Of a DNA stretch of 64,000 nt, positions 11,772-22,196 are shown piece after piece (position 1 is the first letter of the stretch; every line of letters starts with the position of its first letter). A program made the translations under genes and the position numbers. Origin of the DNA: Grammothele lineata (lineage: Eukaryota; Basidiomycota; Agaricomycetes; Polyporales; Polyporaceae); the NCBI GenBank assembly GCA_002150815.3, contig NDFF03000372.1:124001-188000 (forward strand), read 5' to 3'. Under the pieces are notes generated by a model that was not told the DNA's origin, made no database searches, and saw only the letters and a list, made by a program, of their open reading frames with translations.

Positions 11772-14469
11772 TTACCTCGAAAAGAGAGGCTGAATCGCAA
11801 CTGGCTGGAAATCGTCCACGCCAAATACCCTCCCATCCCTCTCTGACTCGTCTGCAACCACCATGCTCTCGTCTTCTTCATCTTCCTCCCGCATGGGTGT
11901 CAGCGGTACGCCCTGGTGCATCTTCATGAAACCCATCTCGATCGACGCGACTAGCGCCGAAATGGGTGTCTGCTCAACCTCGACACGTCTCCGTGACTGC
12001 TGCACGGGGGTTGGAGTGTGTGGCTCGAGAACGTTGATAACCATTGGCGGGGCGTCCTCGGGAGCGGGAGGTGTGCGTTTACCCTCAGACGGGGATCTAG
12101 AAGCTGGGAGTGGGATCTCGGCAGGCGTAGGAACGGCCGTGAAAACTTGTGGCTGGATAGGCTCCAGCACAGGAATAGCGACCTCAACGGAGGTCTGCTC
12201 GAGTAGGTCGACCACCGGCGACGGCTCCGGTGGGATGGAGGGCGTGACAACGGGCGAGTCCGGCAGCGGGACGTCCGACGGCGCAACGGTAGAGACCTCG
12301 TCGTGGGATTCCTGCGCCCGGCGTGTCTTGGAAGAACTCTTGTGCGGATCCTTGTGAGCGGCCTCCTTCGATGGATGCTTTGAAGTGTGGGCAGCGCCGG
12401 ACCTGGCGTGCACTCGGTTCGTCTTGTCGCGCATCGTGACCGTGGCTGCAGCTGCGGGAGGAGGAGCGGAAGAGGCTTTTGAAGAGGCTTTGGAGCGAGC
12501 AGCCTTCTCCCGCTCCCTCTCTCCATCGACGGGGGCAGGTTTCCGCTCCTTGTCGACCGTCCTCATCTCCTTATCAGCCAGCTTCTTTTCCTTCTCAGGA
12601 GCCGCCTTGCCCTTCTCAGCCTCCTTTTCCTTCCTCTCCTTCTCAACTGCCCTCTCCTTTTCCTCATGCCGAGTTCTCGAGCTCGCGGTCGCCGCCGAAA
12701 CTGGACGACTAGTCTTAGCAGCGGCAGCAGCTGTGGTCGCCGTAAGCGTCGACACCGTCCGTGTTCTCGCTACCGCTGCCGCGGTCGGGGCGGTCGCGCC
12801 AGAACTGGCACCCGTCCGCGACGACGCACCCATCGATGACGCAAGCTTCTTCGGGCGAGCAAGGTCCTCTTTAGTTAATGGGGGAGCCGTCGGGCCAGCT
12901 GGTGTAGACTTGCTCGTCGAAATGGTCCGTTGACGAGTAGGCCTCGAGGGCGCAGCCGGCGGCGCTGGGGCAGTTGCTTTGCCCTTCCCGTTTGGGACCT
13001 CGGTCGCGGGCTCGGGCTCGGGTACGCGCAAGACGCGTCGTGCACCTCCTTTGGCATGTACTTTAACCTCCCCGTCATTCGCCGTGGCGGCCTGGGAGGC
13101 GAATGGGATTGGGCGGATCGGGGCGGTCCGTGTTACGGCTGCGTGTGCGCCAGACGCCCCAGCCTGGGTGGTCAACTCGGTCCTAAGCACGCGCTGAGGC
13201 CCAACGTGCACCCGTTCGGGTGCAACACCGCTGCTAGGGAACCCAAGCTCCATTGCTGACATCGGCCGTTGCGGGCCCGGGTGGTGCGAGGGTATGTAGT
13301 CAGGAGGGGGCATGTCGACATTGAGGCGTCGGGGTTCCTCGCGCTCACGGTGCTCCCTGCGCGGGCCTTCCTGAGAACGAACAGGGGCTGACACTTCAGG
13401 CGTGGCCGCCCGGAGGGGACGTTGAGGAGCTACGTGGACATGGGAGGTAGCTTGCGATGAGGATACAGAGCGAACGTGTTTCGGACGCTGGGTGGCGGCC
13501 GAGTTTGACGAGGTTGGGTGGGGTTGAACGGATGAGGCTGGGACTGTGGAGCGTGTCTCGCTGTGGGTAGAACGCGTTGATTGCGAGGAAGCCGGGCGGG
13601 AAGACGGTTGTGCGGCTGGAGCGGTAGCCTTAATGTCCAGATACTTGCGTGTCCGGGGAGAAAGAGGTCTTGTAAAACTACCATCACGAGGTTAACCGAG
13701 AAGAGAGCGCATAGAAGTAGCGGGCGCACCTATGCAGACGACCCGAAAAGAGGATCTTATAGGCCTCGAATAACTTCTTCCCCACCTTCCGCACATCCGC
13801 ACTAGCATCCACAGCTGTTGACCGGATGGTAGCCTCAATCTCCTTTGCGCGCTGTTCCTTCTCGAGGTCAGGAGGGTTAAAACAGTTGAGGCATTGCATC
13901 ATGGCATTTGCCGCCGCCAGCCTGAGGGATACAGACTTATCCGTTACGGATATCGAGCAGTAGTGGATGATGACTGGGGCTTGCGTGTTCTGAACAAGGG
14001 CTGATATGCAAGTCTTCGCTCGGTTGACAAATACTTTGTTCGCCCGTGTGCAGAGGTTGAACAGGGTGGGGAGGTAGTGAGGGACGAGGGGCTCGAAATC
14101 ACTTGCCAAAGTGGTCACAGCAGTGGTCAGGAAATCAGTAGCGGCTCCGGAGAGACGCGTTCGTTCTGAGTTGAGGGCGGAGTTGATTGGTCGGGATGAC
14201 GAGCGCAGGGCCGACACGAGATCGGCGGGGTACGTCTCGGCATTGCCGTTGCACAGGGCGGTGAAATGGATAAGAGCATCGGAGATGGAGTCCCATGTTT
14301 CCTCTGTCTCTGGGACAGAAAGGGCATCTTGTATAGCGCCAAGCTCTTCTAGCAGGTGCGACAGATTGTGACACTGAGGATTCGCGTCAAAGGTAAGGGA
14401 ATGGTCAGTGATCAGGACGGGAAATGCGACACTCGCCTCAACGGAAATCACGGGTGCTTTCGGAGGCAT
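11772..14469 (-). CDS. CLASP-type protein with one TOG domain and a long disordered tail
   Basis: Exon 1 (14469-13730) encodes an all-helical HEAT/TOG-like domain of about 245 residues. It contains DFLTTAVTTLASDFEPLVPH, FNLCTRANKVFVNRAK and AVDASADVRKVGKKLFEAY, which match the N-terminal CLASP (CLASP_N) TOG pattern. An intron (13729-13678) joins in frame to SFTRPLSPRTRKYLDIKA, and exon 2 continues to TAA at 11772-11774. The total is 2646 nt, 881 aa. The second half is low-complexity: Pro/Ser/Arg-rich, then a Lys/Glu-rich helical stretch near 12450-12700. Such basic tails bind the microtubule lattice in CLASP proteins. The family usually has two or three TOG domains; I see only one. The stop overlaps a possible donor (GAG|GTAACA), so an extra 3' exon cannot be excluded. 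The ATG at 14469 follows an in-frame TTG and is the first real start. Confidence 0.75.
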
Positions 14470-14917
14470 CAACTTTGAACGATATAGGATATGGCGTAGT
14501 AAGGGCTAGTGCTCAGACGTGCTGTGTCGCAAGTATTGGTAGAGGTAAAGCAATAGAGGATCGTAGAATGTTTCAACAGCAGTCGTGGCTCGCGCCTGAG
14601 GCAGCTTCAGGCGCCTACACGACTCATGTTTGGATGTTGGGGCACGTGATCGCGGTGTCGCATTTTGAAAATCGGATCTCAGTTAAGTGAGTGATGATGT
14701 CAATTCCCGTAACATGTACATCCACTACCAGCTACTGTGACGAGCTTCGGCGCATGTTGGTTTCCCGTCCAGCAAAGCTGCGACGGTACTTATCCCGAGG
14801 ACCACGAAAAGGTCTGCGCCAGGACGAGCTGAAGAGCCAGCTCGCCCTCCCTCGGGACTTACCTTCTATCTTTCTTGAGGTCTGTTCATGTCAGCCTCAA
14901 ATCCGTCAAACCCGAGA

Positions 14918-15090
14918 CGCACCCACCTTTACTCAGAACTGAAACAGACTTACCTCTACGCATAGAAAATGTCACTCACCTTGACACATCACTTGAAAAT
15001 CACTTACCTCTCTGCATATCGAGACGCACTTACCTTGAAGCCTAACATAATGCACCTACCTTGACTCGAAACGCGACGCACCTTTGTCAA
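14918..15090 (+). repeat. Degenerate 26-bp tandem repeat around CACTTACCTTGA
   Basis: Variants of the core (G)CACTTACCTTGA recur at a steady pitch. The ACC(T) words fall near 14924, 14951, 14977, 15005, 15031, 15057 and 15079, so the spacing is 26, 26, 28, 26, 26 and about 22 bp. Several units are preceded by GACGC. A further isolated unit lies near 14856. On the minus strand the core reads CAAGGTAAGTG, a perfect-looking splice donor. The array is degenerate, suggesting an old minisatellite. Confidence 0.6.
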
Positions 15091-15672
15091 CCGGAACGTT
15101 GCACCGAGGACGCGTTTGGAGATCCTCGCCCGTGGGCCGGGAGTCTTCGGCATCCTACAGGCAGCGCACCCGTTCCGGCGCGCGTTTGCGGATGGTTGCC
15201 CGATTGGGGCCTTACACTTCGGCGCTGTAACCTGATCAATGTTAGTATCGTGAACCGCAACTCCATGGGCATGGCGACTTACGACTATCTTGCAAGTTCC
15301 AGACCCGCTGTTCGGTGGTCGAACACTGCTGAAGATTGTTGAGGCTGACGTCTGCGTTAGCGACAGTTCGAAGGAGTCGTTGAGACTAAAGGAACAGAAG
15401 TAGGATGCGATGAGACCGACCTGCCGGGGTCGAAGTAAAGGGATTGGTGGTGATGGTTGAAGCGAGGGTCGTACACCGCCAACCCGGGGCGACCTGATCG
15501 TCAGCTGGGACGGATGATGGCGCCGCCTGTGGGCGGTCGGCTGTCGACAGCGCCCATATCAGCTGGCGGTCATGCAAAAAACGAAAATGACACCATGCTG
15601 ATCTCAGAGGGGGCTGACCGTCAGCTGGCGGGCGGGTCTGACGGCGGCCTGACGAACTGCCCGGCGCCAACA

Positions 15673-15900
15673 TGTTAAGTCATACAACGGCAAACGATAC
15701 TCGAGATCAGCGCCCGGTTCGCGTGTCGGATAGAATGGCGGCTCGCAATCACTTTGTTCAGACGATCAAAAGACGAAGAATGGTTCAAATAAATGTATTA
15801 CTGCTAGACGATACCAGCACAATTAGGACTAACAACTGTAGTACAGTCTACACAGTATACTAAATCGACAACAACCCAATACTTTTCCCACCCCGGAACA
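15673..15900 (-). mobile_element. Possible LTR relic (228 bp, TGTT...AACA ends)
   Basis: The unit begins TGTTAAGTCATAC and ends CCCCGGAACA, giving inverted TGTT/AACA termini of the kind found on LTRs. Just outside its left end, the minus strand reads TTGGCGCCGGGCAG, which resembles a primer-binding site and suggests minus orientation with the internal region to the left. No gag or pol reading frame remains and no target-site duplication is visible. The call rests on termini and the adjacent site only. Confidence 0.3.
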
Positions 15901-17425
15901 CTAGAACTAGCGGGCGAACGACACAAGTCACTAGTACAGGGCAGTCTGAACGTACACTTTCCGCCGGCTGGGATACACTGGTACAGCGCGTGGTTGGCTT
16001 AGCGACGATTGTGCTGTGGATAGTCGGAACAAATCATAGGGGGAAAGACACGGGAGGTGTGAGACACAGCTTGACTGGGGGAGGGGCACCGAACACGGGA
16101 ACTAGTGGAGCACTTACCCAATGTCAGACTAATATTCTGCTAACTCCAGCGCCGCTGCCAGTGAACTAGCCTGCATACAAAAATGATAGAACGGAGAAGT
16201 AGGAGGGTAGATACAGATAGGGACAACAGCAGAGAAAACGTACCTTGTCCAAATGCGTTGTCGGGACAGACTCAGAAAGGAGAGAGGAAGAGAGATCAAC
16301 GGAGGGATGAGGAAGACAAGGGAAGACAAGTCCGGGGAGTTTTGGAAGAGCTGTCCTCCCGTTGAAGCTCCGCCTGATGAACCAAACATTGCGCAACTGC
16401 GGCAGCCTCGGCATACCGACGCGGTGGCTGGACATTTTGTTTTCGATTGAAATAGACGCCCCGGGAGAGGCGTGAGGGGCACCTCACTTGTCCCGCGATG
16501 GAGTTGTGGTGGGCCTCAAGCCTCCGGCAGGCTCATCAGCTTACAGCGGCCTGACGCTATCCGGACGGGGCGGCCTGACGGCAACCAGGAGGAGATCCCG
16601 CCTACCCAGCCGATCATGACAGGACCGGCCCGGCTTGTCGCCACCCCGAGAAAGTTTGGCGGTGTACCAACGTCCAGGAGGGATGTTATAGACTGGTGCA
16701 GCGGCTGACGTTGTGCGGACTGTCGCGTCAGCCTCTCTTCGCATCGGAGATCTGCAACAAACACATGCCGAGCACACATCTTAGTATGCCGGTAATCTAG
16801 ACAGCATGGCTTCAACGTATCGCTAACTCAGCCATTAGTACGAAATTTGGGAGCTATGTGCACACCAAAGAGTTCAGTGGTGCTCCAGGAGCCGCAGGTG
16901 CGCAGGAATCGTGCTGAGAGATGCGCTCTCAATCACATGGCCAACGTCAATATAAGACCTCAGGTGACGAAATTGAGCACATCGATGGGACAAAAAGTTG
17001 AGGCATTGAATATTTATGAGGATAGAATATCGCGATCCGCCCCATTTCAATGTCGCCAGCCCGGCCAGTAGTACATAGTATGAGCCTATGAGGTAAATGC
17101 GACGGTGACAATTCCTCGCCTGTCAACACAATGAGTAACAACAAATTTAAAATACACATGTTACCGTGTTAGAGGTTCGTACCATGCGCTGATGGCCTGG
17201 CTGTGATCAGACTTTTAGTTTCAATGCGTGAAGGTCGCAACTCGCGACAACGAGTCAGCACTCTGGGCCAGAGTTGTGTTGGGCGCCTATGATACGATTC
17301 CCGTCGCCGTTTCGAGCTCCGCGCTGACCAAGCGCTGACTGGTTAGTCGACTTGAATACTCTCCTCTTTCCCCAAGCTTACACTCTCCGCTTCAGTTACC
17401 CTCCGGCCCCTATCTTCTATCCAGT

Positions 17426-17707
17426 ATGCAGGGCGAGAACGCGTCGGTCTTGCCTACGCGCCCTTCTCCGGCCAAGTTGATGCTCCACCGCCGCCCCTCG
17501 AGTCCCATAAACACCAAATTCGACAAATCAACAATTCTGGTGATGCTCTCAAATCGCGCTGCCCCTCTCCCTCCTCTATCCCCCTTTCTTCAGGGGACCC
17601 ATTATCCTAGGGGCATAAGGGGTCCGGAGTCTCCTAACTTAATTTCCAAAATAGGAGAGGGGTTGACGTCATCATCGCAAACCGTCTTGACGCAGCATCC
17701 CAGATAA
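17426..17707 (+). CDS. Short hypothetical ORF, possibly a gene fragment
   Basis: A 93-codon frame opens MQGENASVLPTRPSPAKLML after a strongly pyrimidine-rich leader (17355-17420) of the type found upstream of many basidiomycete start codons. The first 40 residues look like a protein; the rest is compositionally odd and may read into non-coding DNA. I recognise no family. It could be the 5' end of a truncated gene at the edge of the repeat island. Low confidence. Confidence 0.2.
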   Translation: MQGENASVLPTRPSPAKLMLHRRPSSPINTKFDKSTILVMLSNRAAPLPPLSPFLQGTHYPRGIRGPESPNLISKIGEGLTSSSQTVLTQHPR

Positions 17708-18083
17708 ATCTCATTCAAGTTCGTTGATGGTGTGTCTGTACCCACCGTTTAAAGCATGTAGAAACCACCCTCGGAATGGCTTTGTGCTATAGTCAGAGTG
17801 GCAAAAGGCATGATGGACAAAGTCTTGGATTATACACGATGCGGTCAAGGGTGCGGCCGACAGGAGCAGTAGTCCCCTAGACGTTGAAGCCGACGTTGAG
17901 CAGACATCCGACGCCCCTTGATAATATCCGAGGCAGAGGTGCTAGAAGCGCATATAAAGAGCACGACTTGCACGCTTCCAGTGTCCCCTCATCCCTCACC
18001 TCTCTTCGCCTTTTACTCCTTCCCGCTACACTCTTCAAGTTCTGCACATCTCTCCTCCCACCTTCGTACACCACTTCGTCGAT

Positions 18084-18821
18084 ATGTACAGACCGCCGTC
18101 ACCGGATACTCCCTATGGCGCTGGTATGGTACGTACCCACTCGTCTCTTACACCGTGTATACTGACTGACTGAAATGGCCTGGCACGCTTGCAGGCGCGG
18201 ACGGCATTCGTCCCGGAGACGCAAGCCCGCCCCACTCCTCCTCGCTTCGGAGACGTATCCTCCAACTCCACCGACAGCACCGCCAGAGGCTCTGAGGACG
18301 CCGAACCTAAAAGGCGTCCCGTCGCTCCCCGCACGTTCTCAGAGACTGAGATGGCCCTGACCCTGTCCCAAGTCCGTCCGCCTGAGGTCAACAAGCGAGT
18401 ATGGTGGCGCTTCTTGATCCTCTTCATCGTCGCCTTCATCCCCCTAGCGGGTACCCTCACCGCCGTCATCATCGCGGAGATTCGGAAGCAGAACGACGCG
18501 GGCGCGCCGGTCAGAGTGGACGAGAGCGGCAGTAGCATCTCCCGCGCCTGGGCGTCCACCAGCACCTCTTCGATCATATCCGCCAACGTCTCTTCGACAT
18601 TCGCCAGCAGCAGCACTACTCCCACATCCAATAGCACCAGCATCTATTCATCAACCTCCACCCTTCACACGACGTCGACAAGGGATGGTGCGATCAGGAA
18701 TCACGCGACGAGTAGTGCCCCATGTTCAGCGAGTACAACGACGACGGCTGTTCCTACGTCCACACCCTGCACTCAAGCGGTCGCCGAAGCTGCCAGTGCG
18801 AGCTCAACCACCTTGCTGTAG
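18084..18821 (+). CDS. Single-pass membrane protein with a Ser/Thr-rich C-terminal segment
   Basis: Exon 1 (18084-18128, MYRPPSPDTPYGAGM) joins to exon 2 (18195-18821) across a 66-nt GTACGT...TTGCAG intron; the total is 672 nt, 223 aa. The N-terminal ~75 residues are polar and charged. One hydrophobic segment follows: WWRFLILFIVAFIPLAGTLT, continuing AVIIAEI. After it comes a charged stretch and then about 120 residues dominated by Ser, Thr and Ala. There is no signal peptide, so a type II or tail-out arrangement with a glycosylated Ser/Thr-rich ectodomain is plausible, as in wall-stress-sensor-like proteins, but I see no WSC or cysteine-rich domain. No named family is recognised. A CT-rich leader precedes the start. 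Confidence 0.65.
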
Positions 18822-19326
18822 AGCGGTCAAGGGACGATCTTCCGCAGCGTAGATACTCATACGGCGGGCCGCTGATATCTGGTGAGTCACATGGTAGTCA
18901 TGGTCGCCGCGGTAGGCCTTGTTGCTCACGGTGTACTCCCAGAATGTCATAACTCGGTTTAGAATGCTTGATGCATCTTGTCACTTCTCTTATCCTCACC
19001 GTGTCGTAGCAATGTTTATAAATCTTAGATACCAGCTGTTGACCCGTTTGCGAGCCTCTCATTAGTGTCGATGCCACTTGAAACGCCGAGTCATTCACTC
19101 GGAAGCGTAGTAGTGTGCGTCAATCCTTCTCGTCAACAAAGCACTGTATCGGTCTGCGGACCCGGCCTGCTCGTGAGGATCTCACAAACTAAGTAATCTC
19201 GGACCGTCGGGCCGGCGCGATCAAGGAACCGCTGGCCTGCGAAACCTCTAATGATTCACCAAGGCTGGACTCGTGCATTGCGACAGTGGTATTAATCCAT
19301 ACCTTCAGCATCGGAGAACTCGCCAA
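18822..19326. other. Intergenic region
   Basis: About 500 bp lie between the membrane-protein stop and the dehydratase start. They should contain the terminator of the first and the promoter of the second. No gene or recognisable element is seen. Confidence 0.5.
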
Positions 19327-20681
19327 ATGGACGTGTTTTCACAAATCAGCGCCGGGGAGAAGACAAGGACCATTAAGACCGTCGATATGCATACGGGAGG
19401 AGAGGTAGAGTTGCTATTTGCCACAACTCAATGAGAGTCTACTGTGCTGATAGCATCACTGACTACGCGTGGTACAGCCGACCCGTATCGTGGTGGAGGG
19501 CTACCCACCACTCGAAGGAAAGACGTTATTGGAGAAGAGATTATACGCTAAAGCAAAGGTGGACCATCTTAGGCAGAGGTACGACGATCGTTGAGGCTAC
19601 GTACAGCGACCGTTGCTCATCCGAGGTGCTAGACTAATGAGAGAGCCACGAGGGCATAAAGAGATGTATGGCGCCATACTCGTCCCGGAGACGGAGAAGA
19701 CGATGTCAGGCGAGGCTGACATAGGAGTCTTGTTCTGCCACAACGGTAAGCTGGCTCGAGACGTGAGGAAGGCGGACCCAACTTACCGGCAACGAGATAG
19801 AAGGGTACTCGACGATGTGCGGCCATGCAACCATCGCCCTAGGACGTTTCTTGGTCGATACCGAGGACGCCACTGTTTTCCCGAGGCGAGCACAGATCCC
19901 GTTCGATGCCGCCAAATCCGAATGCAAGCTGCGGCTACATGCCCCATGTGGCGTTGTGGAGGTGACCGTCCCGAGCGTGTTGAAAGCAGGCAGAGTACGG
20001 GCCAATCCCAACCGAGAAGTGACCTTCATCAGCGTGAACAGCTTCGCGGCAGCTACAGACCTGGTCGTTGATATACCCGAGGAGAGATTATGGCCCGAAC
20101 TTCGCGCAGTCGGTCGACACAGCGTCAAAGTGGATCTGGCATATGGCGGGGCATTCTACGTGATCGTTCAGGAGAAGGAGCTAGGTTTTGAGGGTGCCAG
20201 GGCTGGAATGGTGGACATGAAGCGGTTGGACGAGGTAACGGCGACTGTCAAGGACTTGGTGGCGGCCAGCCCAGAGTTGTTCCGCGGCCATGGACTCGAA
20301 TCGGAGCTGGAGGATCTGTATGGGGTCATCGTTGTGGACGAAGGGGAGACCCGACAGGGACTGGGCGGTCTAGGCGATGGCCGCCTGGGCATATGCTTCT
20401 TTGCAAACCAGCAAGTGGACCGGTCGCCCACTGGGTCGGGTGTCTCTGCGCGGGTGGCGCTGGCGCGCGCCAAGGGTTTGTTCAAGTTGGGGCCGGGGCA
20501 GCGGGTGCGGTTCGACTCGCCGCTGTCTGCGCGTCCTGGCGGCGAGGCGGGCGCGTTCGTCGGCAGCGACGCGGGTGCGGGGCGTGTGCGTGTGGAGGGG
20601 AGAGCATTCTACACCGGCGCGTGCGCATTTGTGGCCGAGGACGAGGACGCGTTTTCGCGCGATGGGTTCGAGCTCTGGTGA
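19327..20681 (+). CDS. trans-3-hydroxy-L-proline dehydratase (proline racemase superfamily)
   Basis: Four exons (19327-19404, 19478-19578, 19633-19745, 19801-20681) total 1173 nt and give 390 aa with no internal stop. The protein opens with the family pattern TIKTVDMHTGGEPTRIVVEG. The first catalytic cysteine is Cys104 in EGYSTMCGHATIALG. At the second catalytic site the sequence is DRSPTGSGVSARVAL, with threonine where proline racemases and 4-hydroxyproline epimerases have cysteine. By family knowledge, that Cys-to-Thr change marks trans-3-hydroxy-L-proline dehydratase, which forms delta-1-pyrroline-2-carboxylate. The likely role is catabolism of 3-hydroxyproline from collagen-like or peptide sources. 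The next enzyme of the route is not in the window. Two exon junctions split codons (CAGAG|A, AACG|AA) and restore conserved residues, supporting the model. Confidence 0.92.
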
Positions 20682-20803
20682 CGTAGTCGCGGCACACGAG
20701 CAATGATGTCATAGCCTACGTCTACTTAAATTCCAAGTCGCGGCCGTTCGCGACTCTCCGCCTCAACCCATCCAGCTCGCCCTATCGCTCTCCACCGTCA
20801 GCC

Positions 20804-21766
20804 ATGTCCTACGCCTCCGTCGCTGCTCAGAATGCGCCCCCGCCCTCTCAGCAGGTGAGTGCACGCATGCCGCAGCGTCACTGTGGTTCTCATTGCTCGG
20901 CAGCCTCAGCCCGATCCTGCCCTCCTGACCACGGAGCCGCCCAGCGCGGACAACATCGCCGACGATGCAGCTAAGGTCAATATCGTCTCTCCCGACTTCA
21001 AGCAGAATCCTGCCACCGAGACCTCCATTAAAGACATACCTTCGGAAGCGCCAGACCGCACGCCCACCCGCCGCCGCCGTTATATAGATGAAGTGGAGCA
21101 GGAAGGCTTCTACCTTCTCAACCTTGCGAAGCAGTACATCTTGCATCCCGCAGTAGCCGGCGGCCTCATAGGTCTCGGTACGCGTTTGCCGAGGGTTGTG
21201 GCTATGACGGCTCACCTGCGCCACTTGCAGTGAACGTTGGCCTAGTCTCGGGAGCAGCATACGCTTTTTACTCCAAGCCACACCTCCAGCGTGACACGCG
21301 TGCGATCTTGTCGGCTGTGGCGGGTGCTTTCGCGCTCCTATCTGCAGAAGGCTACGCTGCAGAGAAATATTACGAGACGCCTCGGGGCCAAAGTGAGGCC
21401 AAGCAAGCGAAACAAGAAGGCGCAGTCCTTTATCGCCAAGCCCGCGAGCAGATCTTGAGGCCAGGTGTCTTGGGCGGCCTTGTTGGAGTCTGTGAGTGCT
21501 CTTCCCAGTAGAATGATACAGTGCTATGGTTACTCACCATGGTGGTAAAGTGAATGCCGGCGTTCTCGGTACTGTCGGTTACTTCTCGTATGTGAACTGG
21601 GACAAGTCCACGTGGGACCGTCGCGTCGTTTCGTCTGTGACCGCTGGCTTGATCGCGCTTTGGACCGGTGAAGGGTAAGTCGGAATGCTTATGGCTCGTA
21701 CGGAGGGTTAGAAGTAACTTCGTCTATAGATATTTGGCGGAGCGTTACCGCCAAACCCACCACTAG
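20804..21766 (+). CDS. Integral membrane protein with an internal duplication, family not recognised
   Basis: Five exons (20804-20854, 20904-21177, 21231-21491, 21551-21674, 21730-21766) total 747 nt, 248 aa. The first ~85 residues are polar, ending TPTRRRRYIDEVE. Two related halves follow. The first runs YILHPAVAGGLIGLVNVGLV through AVAGAFALLSAEGYAAEKYYE; the second runs QILRPGVLGGLVGVLNAGVL through SVTAGLIALWTGEGYLAERY. Each half has two hydrophobic stretches, so four membrane segments are likely. The halves are separated by a charged linker rich in Lys, Gln and Ala. Introns fall at matching places in both halves (just after the GL/GV motif), supporting duplication of an exon pair. An organelle membrane location is possible, but nothing in the sequence decides it. 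Confidence 0.7.
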
Positions 21767-22196
21767 GCTCAATGCATCGGGAAAGCAGCCCATCATGACG
21801 TTTCGCGAACGGCTCCACAGTCTGTAACGTTAGTGTAGTCATAAGGACACAACTTATGTCATGTAATATGTATTTAGTTATCAGTAAATCCACTCACAGC
21901 CTTGGTTCGCACCATTTCTGTACGAGTCATCAACGTTGTAGGGGTTGGATGATGTGGTATTGTGAGAACTAGTGAAAGACTACTATTAATTTGAAAGCGC
22001 CGACGGGAAGTACTAGTACTGGTCGAAACGCAACCGTTCTGGGCGATAGACGGGCTCGCTTATCTAATCGACGGCGAATCCGAATCTTAATTTTTTGGCC
22101 AGATTCCATATACCCCTCGTTCATCGTCCTCGACGTCCTCGCCCCCAGCGGCTTCGCATTTTCCCTCGTACATCTACCCCAGAGCCTTCCAACATC
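21767..22196. other. Intergenic region upstream of eIF3c
   Basis: The 430 bp between the membrane-protein gene and eIF3c probably hold the terminator of the former and the promoter of the latter. A pyrimidine-rich stretch lies just upstream of the eIF3c ATG. No gene is seen. Confidence 0.5.

Larger units (their letters stand above)
14470..17425. other. Gene-poor island with repeat relics
   Basis: Nearly 3 kb have no supportable gene. Open frames are short and fragmentary. The stretch contains a 26-bp-periodic repeat (14918-15090), an LTR-like unit (15673-15900), and GC-rich blocks on either side (15480-15670 and 16490-16730) that share the word GCGGCCTGACG at 15644, 16546 and 16570. From about 16850 to 17160 it is more AT-rich. 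The whole looks like degraded repetitive DNA rather than coding sequence. Confidence 0.5.

Noticed and set aside
11863..12933. Two plus-strand frames (164 and 182 codons) opposite the CLASP tail
   Set aside because: They are shadows of the low-complexity minus-strand exon, which continues in frame from the TOG domain.
16129..16482. Minus-strand frame with a hydrophobic stretch (LVFLIPPLISLPLSFLSL)
   Set aside because: The stretch comes from pyrimidine-rich low-complexity DNA in the repeat island; no splice pattern or family supports a gene.
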